Of a DNA stretch of 21,258 nt, positions 15,727 to 21,258 are shown piece after piece (within the stretch, counting starts at the first letter, position 1; every line of letters begins with the position of its first letter). The notes under the pieces were generated by a model, which was not told where the DNA came from, made no database searches, and saw only the letters and a list, made by a program, of their open reading frames with translations. Both the position numbers and the translations under genes were made by a program. The stretch spans positions 1-21,258 of the forward strand of contig CAMWTD010000007.1 of the NCBI GenBank assembly GCA_947177085.1, in the 5' to 3' direction. The DNA comes from an uncultured Desulfovibrio sp. GTDB lineage: Bacteria > Desulfobacterota > Desulfovibrionia > Desulfovibrionales > Desulfovibrionaceae.

Positions 15727-16874
15727 AAAGGGCGCTGATAACCGGCATCACCGGCCAGGATGGTTCCTACCTTGCCGAGTTCCTGCTTGAAAAAGGATAC
15801 GAGGTGCACGGAATAAAACGCAGGTCCTCCTCGTTCAACACGCAGCGGGTGGATCATCTCTACCAGAGCCCGGCGGAGAGCGGTCGCCGCTTTGTGCTCC
15901 ATTACGGCGACCTCTCCGATGCGGCCAACCTTATCCGCCTGACGCAGGAAATACAGCCAGACGAGGTCTATAACCTGGCCGCGCAGAGCCATGTGCAGGT
16001 GTCCTTCGAGACGCCGGAATATACGGCCAACATCGACGCCCTGGGAACCCTGCGCCTGCTGGAGTCCATCCGCCTCCTGGGCCTTGGGGAGAAAACCCGT
16101 TTTTACCAGGCCTCCACCTCCGAGCTGTTCGGGAAGGTGGTGGAAACCCCGCAAACCGAGGCCACCCCTTTCTATCCCAGAAGCCCCTATGCCTGCGCCA
16201 AGCTGTATGCCTACTGGATTTGCGTGAACTATCGCGAAGCCTACGGCATGTATGCCTGCAACGGCATCCTGTTCAACCATGAATCCCCGCGCCGCGGCGA
16301 GACCTTCGTCACCCGCAAGATCACGCGCGGGCTTTCGCGCATCCTGCTTGGCCTGGGCTCGCTGCTTACCCTGGGCAATATGGACGCCCTGCGGGACTGG
16401 GGCCACGCCAGGGATTACGTCGAGATGCAGTGGCTCATGCTCCAGCAAAGCGAGCCCAGGGACTATGTGATCGCCACCGGGCGGCAGGTCAAGGTGCGCC
16501 AGTTTCTGGAGCTGGCCGCCAAGGCGCTCGGCATGACGCTCCGTTTCGAGGGCCACGGTCTGGCGGAGCAGGGCTTTGTGGATTCCGTTGATTACGATTA
16601 CCTCACGGAAACCTTTGAACTTCCGCGCGCGGCCGTGGCCGTCCGCCCCGGCGACCGCATCGTGGCAGTGAACGAGCGCTACTTCCGCCCGGCTGAAGTG
16701 GAAACCCTGCTGGGGGACGCCAGGAAGGCCGAGCGGGAGCTGGGCTGGCGTCCCAGGGTGAGCCTTGAGGAGCTCGCCTTTGAAATGGCCTCGCACGACC
16801 TGGAGCTGGCGCGCCAGGACCTTGCGTTGGAAGGGGTGCAGCACAAGGGAAACCACGCCCATGACAAAGACTAG
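15723..16874 (+). CDS. gmd: GDP-mannose 4,6-dehydratase
   Basis: A 383-residue protein of normal family length. It opens LITGITGQDGSYLAEFLLEKG, followed by RRSSSFNTQRVDHLY, both diagnostic for Gmd. Catalytic residues fall exactly at the E. coli positions: Thr132 and Glu134 in STSELFG, Tyr156 and Lys160 in YACAK. NHESPRRGETFVTRKIT is conserved. The enzyme removes water from GDP-D-mannose to give GDP-4-dehydro-6-deoxy-D-mannose, the Fcl substrate. The GTG start overlaps the fcl stop by four bases, with GGGGA about eight bases upstream. With manC and fcl it forms the GDP-fucose supply module. Confidence 0.97.
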   Translation: MKRALITGITGQDGSYLAEFLLEKGYEVHGIKRRSSSFNTQRVDHLYQSPAESGRRFVLHYGDLSDAANLIRLTQEIQPDEVYNLAAQSHVQVSFETPEYTANIDALGTLRLLESIRLLGLGEKTRFYQASTSELFGKVVETPQTEATPFYPRSPYACAKLYAYWICVNYREAYGMYACNGILFNHESPRRGETFVTRKITRGLSRILLGLGSLLTLGNMDALRDWGHARDYVEMQWLMLQQSEPRDYVIATGRQVKVRQFLELAAKALGMTLRFEGHGLAEQGFVDSVDYDYLTETFELPRAAVAVRPGDRIVAVNERYFRPAEVETLLGDARKAERELGWRPRVSLEELAFEMASHDLELARQDLALEGVQHKGNHAHDKD

Positions 16875-17544
16875 GCTTGCCGTCCTGCTTGTTTTCGCGC
16901 TGTTTCTTGGCGCTGGTGGCGCGGACGCGCATGAATATCTCCCCACCCGGGCAAATTTTTTAAAAATACAGGCCCCGCAGATTAAAAATTCCGGCGGAGG
17001 GGTGATATTAATTGGCGATTCCCTGACGGACGGGCTGTGGTTGCCGGAAATCAAGGGCATGCCGGTATTCAATGCCGGCATCGGATCCAATAATCTTGAC
17101 GGCGCCCTGAAGTATGGCCTGGAGCTTGCGAAGGCATCGGGTGCAAAGGCTGCGTTTGTCTGCATCGGCGTCAATGATTCCAGCCGACGTCATCAGGATT
17201 TTTCCGTCGCCGAGTGGGCCGGCCGCTATGAACGCCTCCTGTCCGAGCTGGCGGGGGCCGGCATAAAGGTATATGCGTCGACCATTTTGCCTGTGGAGCG
17301 GGGCAAGGGACTGGGCGACGCCTATTTCGATCCGGAACGCATCCGCCAGATGAATGATGCCATCCGTGAAATCGCCGGCAAGCATTCCGTCAGGTTGATA
17401 GACTCCAACGCGGCATTCGCGGGCCCTGACGGCTATATGCCGAAAAATATGACGGTGGATGGCGTTCACCTCACCGGGCCCGCATATGATAAATGGCGTG
17501 ACATAATAACCGAGGCGGTTGACCCCGAGACCCCGAAGAACTAA
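16861..17544 (+). CDS. Exported SGNH/GDSL hydrolase
   Basis: A 227-residue protein starting at ATG 16861, overlapping the gmd end by 14 bases, with AAGGGA ten bases upstream. Residues 1-23 are a signal peptide: basic start MTKTR, hydrophobic core, and likely cleavage after ADA. The mature part is a SGNH hydrolase. Block I is ILIGDSLTDG with nucleophile Ser54, block II is NAGIGSNN, block III is CIGVND, and block V is VDGVHL with Asp200 and His203. Such enzymes remove or transfer acyl groups. In this locus, which contains several cytoplasmic acyltransferases, a periplasmic O-deacetylase or acyl remodeller of the exported polysaccharide is the simplest idea, but no substrate is shown. A lipase-like role is less likely without a larger lid or membrane anchor. 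Confidence 0.88.
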   Translation: MTKTRLAVLLVFALFLGAGGADAHEYLPTRANFLKIQAPQIKNSGGGVILIGDSLTDGLWLPEIKGMPVFNAGIGSNNLDGALKYGLELAKASGAKAAFVCIGVNDSSRRHQDFSVAEWAGRYERLLSELAGAGIKVYASTILPVERGKGLGDAYFDPERIRQMNDAIREIAGKHSVRLIDSNAAFAGPDGYMPKNMTVDGVHLTGPAYDKWRDIITEAVDPETPKN

Positions 17545-17701
17545 GGCATAATCGGAGAGGTATGTCCGAAAATGCAGATGATGCCCTATGCGTGTCAAGT
17601 TGTCGCTCTTTAATAAAATTCATAGAACCAGTCAGACCTACTTTTGTTGGAGAAATATTTGGTGGCAGATGGCAATGGCGTTATCATGCGTCCAGGGATA
17701 A

Positions 17702-17707
17702 AGAGGA
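17702..17707 (+). promoter_or_regulatory. Ribosome binding site deciding the FkbM start
   Basis: AGAGGA ends four bases before ATG 17712, a normal spacing. At the upstream candidate ATG 17562 the GGAGAGG run ends one base before the start codon, which is too close for normal initiation. This is the reason for the shorter gene model. Confidence 0.5.
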
Positions 17708-17711
17708 AAAA

Positions 17712-18479
17712 ATGCGTCTTCCTGACTTTTATTTTCGCCTAAAAACCATATTGGCGCGCTTTGGCCTTTATCCAGCGCGAAACGAACGTCCAGGGCACAA
17801 GGAGGACGTTCCTGATGGCTTTTCCCTCTTCAGGAATTGCAGGATCCTCGTTGAGGATGGCAGGATCCATCCCTATATCCAAGAATCCATAGTTACCGGA
17901 TATTATGAAGACAAGGAAATTGACATCGTCTTAAGGAATATCGTTAGTACCGACAGGGTCCTTGAGCTTGGGGCTTCTCTGGGAGTCATGTCAACCGTAA
18001 CATGCAAAACTTCTTTGCCGCAGGCGTACACAGCTATTGAAGCTAATAAAGATCTTGTTGAGATCATACGAAGAAATCATGCAGAAAATAATGTAAAGTG
18101 CGAAATAATAAACGCAGCCGCAAGCAGGATGCAGGGTTCTTCTGAGTTCTACGTCCATTCCCAATGCTGGGCCTCATCGTTGACCCCTTTTGCGAACCCC
18201 TTGAGGGTTGATACTATTCCCACCTTCCCGCTGGAGACTCTATTGGAGAAAACCGGGGCAAATTTTTTGATTTGCGATATTGAGGGTGGAGAATATGAAG
18301 TGTTTGAGGACGGCCCCGATCTTTCTCAAATAGATAAAATTTGTCTGGAACTCCATCCCAACTCAATGGAGAAAATGACCGCCCTCTATGAATATTTTCT
18401 TCAACAAGGTTTTACGTGCGATAAGGAACCACCACAGCAGCCTGTTCAATATGTATATTTTTTTCAAAAGCCTAAATAA
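17712..18479 (+). CDS. FkbM family methyltransferase
   Basis: A 255-residue protein from ATG 17712; an in-frame ATG at 17562 would add 50 residues with no recognisable motif. YYEDKEIDIVLRNIV leads into the SAM motif VLELGASLGVMS near residue 80. TAIEANKDLVEIIRRNH is the acidic motif II. FPLETLLEKTGANFLICDIEGGEYEVF is the FkbM hallmark, followed by ICLELHP. FkbM enzymes O-methylate sugars or polyketides, and in this setting a polysaccharide sugar is the probable acceptor. The gene is about 40% GC by hand count of 18001-18120, well below its neighbours gmd and wzm, which points to recent transfer. It is separated from both neighbours, with no overlap. Confidence 0.85.
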   Translation: MRLPDFYFRLKTILARFGLYPARNERPGHKEDVPDGFSLFRNCRILVEDGRIHPYIQESIVTGYYEDKEIDIVLRNIVSTDRVLELGASLGVMSTVTCKTSLPQAYTAIEANKDLVEIIRRNHAENNVKCEIINAAASRMQGSSEFYVHSQCWASSLTPFANPLRVDTIPTFPLETLLEKTGANFLICDIEGGEYEVFEDGPDLSQIDKICLELHPNSMEKMTALYEYFLQQGFTCDKEPPQQPVQYVYFFQKPK

Positions 18480-18543
18480 TGGGCGAGGAGGCCACGCTGA
18501 ATTATTAATTGGCAGATGCCTTATTCGCCGCCGCGGGCTGCCT

Positions 18544-18574
18544 TTAAGTGTTATTATATGAGAATCATATAATA
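18544..18574 (+). promoter_or_regulatory. Hairpin-embedded putative promoter upstream of wzm
   Basis: TATTATATGA (18552-18561) and TCATATAATA (18565-18574) are perfect reverse complements around a GAA loop. The right arm contains an exact TATAAT at 18568-18573. The best upstream partner is TTAAGT at 18544-18549 with an 18-base spacer, only three of six matches to TTGACA. This could be a promoter for wzm that a palindrome-binding protein controls, or only an mRNA hairpin. Confidence 0.4.
18552..18574. repeat. 10-bp perfect inverted repeat, GAA loop
   Basis: Arms at 18552-18561 and 18565-18574 pair without mismatch. The stem is almost all A-T, and no poly-T tract follows, so an intrinsic terminator is unlikely. 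It lies 57 bases before the wzm start. Confidence 0.85.
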
Positions 18575-18630
18575 GCTTGAACGATCCTATTGTAGCGCAA
18601 GCCATCTTCTGCCAGACGAATGGAGAACCG

Positions 18631-19497
18631 ATGCGGTATAGAGATAAAGACGGCGTTGAAATCACGGTTTATACCCCCAATGAGCGCCAAGGCGGCCTCG
18701 TTTGGGGGATCAAGCAGGCCTGGCAGGACCTGTGGGGAGCGCGGCATATCATCTGGCGTCTTTTTGTGCGCGACTTCACAGCGCAGTTCAAGCAAAGGCT
18801 GCTGGGCTATGTCTGGGCGCTTATCGGCCCCTTCATGGGCATCCTGAATTTTCTTTTCCTCTACTTTACAGGGGTGCTCAAGCCTGGCGAGGGCGAGATG
18901 CCCTATACGCTCTATGTGTTGCTGGGCTCCATCATCTGGAGCATGCTGCCAGGCGCGCTCGGCTCGGTGAGCGGGGGCCTGCAAGCCCAGGCCGATCTGC
19001 TGCTGCGTACCCGCATCCCCAAGATGGCCCTGGCCATGACCTCCATGACCGGGCTGATCTATGGCATGTTCGTCAACCTCATCACCATCCTAATCGTTTT
19101 TGCGCTGTATGGGGCATGGCCGGGCTGGCCGATTCTTCTCTATCCCGTTCTGATGCTCCCCCTGCTCCTGCTGGGGGTGTCCATGGGGCTCATTCTGGCG
19201 GTGGTGGGCGTGATCGCCAAGGATCTCACCACCATTGTCATGCATGGCCTGAGCCTGCTCATGTATATCACGCCGGTCATCTACCTTCGCTCGACCATCA
19301 CAAACCCCTGGATCAGCAAGCTCATTGACTGGAACCCCATCACCTATTTGGTGGATGTGCCGCGCTCCCTGCTTTATTATGGCCACGCGGAAAATCTGGG
19401 GCTCTACTGTCTGATCAGCGGCGTGATCCTCCTGTTGATGCCGCCCGCCATCCGGCTGTTCTACCTTCTCGAGGACTTGGTTGCCGAGCGCCTGTGA
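18631..19497 (+). CDS. wzm: ABC-2 type polysaccharide exporter permease
   Basis: A 288-residue integral membrane protein. I chose ATG 18631 with GGAGA four bases upstream; the frame reaches back to a TTG at 18577 without a better site. A short cytoplasmic start (MRYRDKDGVEITVYTPNERQ) precedes the ABC-2 permease region. RHIIWRLFVRDFTAQFKQRLLG followed by YVWALIGP is the family signature. About six hydrophobic segments follow, around YVWALIGPFMGILNFLFLYF, YVLLGSIIWSMLPGAL, GMFVNLITILIVFAL, LLYPVLMLPLLLLGVS, GLSLLMYITPVIYL and YCLISGVILLLMPPAI. The protein forms the membrane channel that moves undecaprenyl-linked O-antigen across the inner membrane together with Wzt. The region 18480-18630 before it suggests its own promoter. 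Confidence 0.92.
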   Translation: MRYRDKDGVEITVYTPNERQGGLVWGIKQAWQDLWGARHIIWRLFVRDFTAQFKQRLLGYVWALIGPFMGILNFLFLYFTGVLKPGEGEMPYTLYVLLGSIIWSMLPGALGSVSGGLQAQADLLLRTRIPKMALAMTSMTGLIYGMFVNLITILIVFALYGAWPGWPILLYPVLMLPLLLLGVSMGLILAVVGVIAKDLTTIVMHGLSLLMYITPVIYLRSTITNPWISKLIDWNPITYLVDVPRSLLYYGHAENLGLYCLISGVILLLMPPAIRLFYLLEDLVAERL

Positions 19498-19717
19498 TGG
19501 AGAATCTGGCACGGCGCCCTAAAATACTTGCCATGATTTGAACTAGGATGAAGGGGGGGAGACGCCGCCCCCATTGCGCCAGTATTCAGGCGGAAAGCGT
19601 GGCACTACGGGGGTCTTCAAAGAATTCAGGTCCTCATACGGGAAAGCATGCGAAGCTGCCGGGCCTTCTGGCCGAATGGCACTGAATATTTACGACGAAC
19701 TGGAGAAATGACATTTT
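19498..19717. other. 220-base gap between wzm and wzt
   Basis: Wzm and Wzt genes usually touch, so this spacing is unusual. No convincing gene is present. A G7 run at 19553-19559 can pair with C5 at 19668-offset position 19568-19572 to form a 5-bp stem with an 8-base loop. One frame gives a short peptide ending LNIYDELEK at 19709-19711, just before the wzt start, and may be a gene remnant. TGGAGAA at 19701-19707 serves as the wzt ribosome site. Confidence 0.45.
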
Positions 19718-21046
19718 ATGGCCTGCCCTGTAAGAATTCGCCATCTTGGCAAGAAGTTCGGCCTCACGCTCAGGAGCGCATTAAAGTATGGCGTCGCCGA
19801 TACCTGCCGGCGTATTGCTGGCAAGGGGAAGGACGATACGCTGCGCCCGGGCGAGTTCTGGGCATTGAAGGATGTCAACTTTGAGCTGGAAGCCGGGGAC
19901 GCGCTTGGCATCATGGGCGTGAATGGCTCCGGCAAGACCACCTTGTTGCGCATCCTCAACGGGGCGTATACGCCTGACACCGGGCGGGTGGAGCTGCGCG
20001 GCCGCATCGGGGCGCTCATTGCCGCCGGGGCCGGTTTTTCACCCATGCTGACAGGCCGGGAAAACGTTTTCATCAGTGGCACGCTCCTCGGAATGTCCCC
20101 GGCGGAATTGCGCTCGCGATTTGACGAAATCGTGGATTTCGCCAATCTGGGGGAATTTATCGACATGCCGGTGCGCAACTATTCAAGCGGCATGACGGTG
20201 CGTCTGGGCTTTGCCATTGCTGTGCTGGGCCAGCCCGAGATTCTGCTGGTGGATGAAGTGCTCGCCGTGGGCGACATCGCTTTCCAGAAAAAATGCTATG
20301 AGCGCATCTTGAAATTGCGCAGCCTTGGCACAACCATCCTGTTTGTCTCGCATTCCATTGGCGCGGTATGGAGCATATGCAATAAAGCCATGCTGCTTGA
20401 TGCAGGAAAGTGTCTTGAATATGGAAACGTTGAAGATGTCATACGCGGTTATGAGGAAAAAAATTTCCACAACAACCTCTTGGAAAACACAGGCGATGTA
20501 GCCAGCAAACTTGCAATCACCAAAACTGGTAATGAAAATGGGAGAACGGCAAACGAAGGCGCACTCCCCCAGCCCACTTATGCCTGCAATTATGGAGGTA
20601 CAGGAGATATACTTATTGATTCTGTAAAGATAGAAAATGAGGATGGTGAACAGGTAAGGGAAATTCCATATGAGTCTGGCTTTACGCTGGTGGCGAAAAT
20701 CAAGGTTTTAAAAACTATAGACTTTCCCTTGATTCGGTATACCCTGGATTCACGCCATTACAAATTTGTTGGCGTGATAGATAGTTATGAAAACCACTAC
20801 ATTATAAGGAATATGGAACCGGGGGAATATAGCATCAAAACAAAAATCCTGCACCAAAATCTTCGCCCTGGCACTTATACACTTAACTTTGCAATGACCG
20901 AGCGGAGTATCGGAGTTCATTTGGTCTTCTTGTTGAATGCCTGCTCCTTTGTTTTATTGCATCCCAAGGATCGTTTTTTATACGCGGACAGTAATGCGAT
21001 CGTCGGGCTTGACTCCCAATTTAATGTTGAACGCTGTGAAAATTGA
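19718..21046 (+). CDS. wzt: ABC polysaccharide exporter ATPase with C-terminal glycan-binding domain
   Basis: A 442-residue protein. Residues about 1-245 are the nucleotide-binding domain: Walker A GVNGSGKTT at residues 67-75, the ABC signature YSSGMTVRLGFA, Walker B ILLVDEVLAVGD with Asp179 and Glu180, and the switch FVSHS. Residues about 290-430 form a beta-rich domain (ILIDSVKIENEDGEQV, GFTLVAKIKVL, YTLNFAMTERSIGVHLVF) like the Wzt C-terminal carbohydrate-binding domain, which in E. coli O8/O9a recognises the capped chain end before export. GC falls from 60-77% in sampled NBD lines to about 38% over 20581-20820, so the binding domain has probably been swapped. ATG 19718 lies ten bases after TGGAGAA. 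Confidence 0.94.
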   Translation: MACPVRIRHLGKKFGLTLRSALKYGVADTCRRIAGKGKDDTLRPGEFWALKDVNFELEAGDALGIMGVNGSGKTTLLRILNGAYTPDTGRVELRGRIGALIAAGAGFSPMLTGRENVFISGTLLGMSPAELRSRFDEIVDFANLGEFIDMPVRNYSSGMTVRLGFAIAVLGQPEILLVDEVLAVGDIAFQKKCYERILKLRSLGTTILFVSHSIGAVWSICNKAMLLDAGKCLEYGNVEDVIRGYEEKNFHNNLLENTGDVASKLAITKTGNENGRTANEGALPQPTYACNYGGTGDILIDSVKIENEDGEQVREIPYESGFTLVAKIKVLKTIDFPLIRYTLDSRHYKFVGVIDSYENHYIIRNMEPGEYSIKTKILHQNLRPGTYTLNFAMTERSIGVHLVFLLNACSFVLLHPKDRFLYADSNAIVGLDSQFNVERCEN

Positions 21047-21060
21047 TGGAAGGTTTGAGG

Positions 21061-21204
21061 ATGTTTACACATATCCTTGATTGTAAAGATTTAAAAAATG
21101 AAACCAGGATGAGGGTGAAAGACACTGCATTGGCAACTATTCCCTCCTTTTTTCCGAATTTCTGGACGAGCGCTCGTTTACTCCAGACGCCACAAAAAAA
21201 TTAA
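21061..21204 (+). pseudogene. 5' fragment of a gene cut by an insertion sequence
   Basis: ATG 21061 follows GGAAGG with a seven-base spacer, an excellent start; an in-frame ATG at 21046 overlapping the wzt stop is the alternative. The frame gives 47 residues starting MFTHILDCKDLKNETRMR, then stops at TAA 21202-21204, exactly at the junction with the insertion-sequence end. The family is not recognised. Position directly after wzt suggests another polysaccharide gene. It is AT-rich like the end of wzt. Confidence 0.5.
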
Positions 21205-21208
21205 GGGG

Positions 21209-21240
21209 CTGTCCTAGCTAAGGAGAAACTGCTAGGATAG
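21209..21240 (+). promoter_or_regulatory. Hairpin over the transposase ribosome binding site
   Basis: CTGTCCTAGC (21209-21218) pairs with GCTAGGATAG (21231-21240) over ten positions, one being a G-U wobble, with a 12-base loop. The right arm contains AGGA, six bases before the presumed transposase ATG 21244, so the structure could hide the ribosome site in transcripts entering from outside. Confidence 0.45.
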
Positions 21241-21243
21241 GGC

Positions 21244-21258
21244 ATGTACGAGCGGCGA
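21244..21258 (+). CDS. Putative transposase, first five codons only
   Basis: ATG 21244 opens MYERR before the window ends. The spacing from AGGA at 21234-21237 is normal, and a basic start like this is common in IS5-family transposases. Everything else lies outside, so the call rests on its position inside the insertion-sequence end. Confidence 0.3.

Larger units (their letters stand above)
21205..21258 (+). mobile_element. Left end of an insertion sequence, IS5-like (continues outside window)
   Basis: GGGGCTGTCCTAGC at 21205-21218 looks like a terminal inverted repeat of IS5-superfamily elements and is preceded by TTAA, which fits a YTAR target duplication. A short non-coding stretch then leads to a start codon near the edge. 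Only 54 bases are visible, so the right end and the full transposase cannot be checked. Assigned from general resemblance. Confidence 0.45.

Noticed and set aside
15540..17174. Antisense open frame of 544 codons
   Set aside because: It spans the reverse of fcl, gmd and the SGNH gene, all of which have diagnostic motifs on the + strand. Its translation has no family features.
19598..19620. TGGCAC motif as a sigma54 promoter upstream of wzt
   Set aside because: There is no TTGC element at the required spacing. The same holds for TGGCAC at 19508 and 19678.
1..21258. CRISPR arrays, tRNA or rRNA genes
   Set aside because: No regularly spaced repeats, cloverleaf-like segments or rRNA motifs were seen on either strand.

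Overview
The window reads as most of one O-antigen or surface-polysaccharide biosynthesis and export locus of a Gram-negative bacterium. Every supported gene lies on the + strand. Many neighbours overlap by 1 to 23 bases, or are separated by only a few. The mostly 60-65% GC coding sequence, interrupted by AT-rich patches, and the gene set would suit a Desulfovibrio-like member of the Desulfovibrionaceae. That assignment is an inference from style and content; no rRNA or other marker is present.

Left block (1-10793): a glycosyltransferase (GT) cut by the window edge; a GT fused to a hexapeptide acyltransferase; a broken stand-alone acyltransferase pseudogene; a methyltransferase with a C-terminal coiled coil; a GT2; a second GT2-acyltransferase fusion; an extended-SDR epimerase/dehydratase; a GT4; and a 659-residue multidomain methyltransferase. 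A gap of about 815 bases without a convincing gene follows. It carries a good sigma70-like promoter near 11120-11149.

Middle block (11609-17544): manC, a tandem double-GT2 protein, fcl (GDP-L-fucose synthase), gmd (GDP-mannose 4,6-dehydratase) and an exported SGNH hydrolase. ManC, Gmd and Fcl together convert fructose-6-phosphate to GDP-L-fucose, provided a phosphomannomutase encoded elsewhere makes mannose-1-phosphate. An AT-rich FkbM-type methyltransferase follows.

Right block (18480-21258): a 10-bp perfect hairpin containing a TATAAT box, then wzm (permease) and wzt (ATPase with a C-terminal sugar-binding domain), separated by an unusual 220-base gap. A short gene fragment is next, cut off after 47 codons by the left end of an insertion sequence that runs out of the window.

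Together the genes describe an ABC-transporter-dependent polysaccharide. Precursors are made as GDP-fucose, the chain is built by at least six GT domains, decorated by acyl and methyl groups, possibly capped by a coiled-coil methyltransferase, and exported by Wzm/Wzt. The most interesting features are the two independent GT-acyltransferase fusions, the possible WbdD-like terminator, the 659-residue protein with unassigned C-terminal domains, and base-composition boundaries that coincide with domain boundaries.
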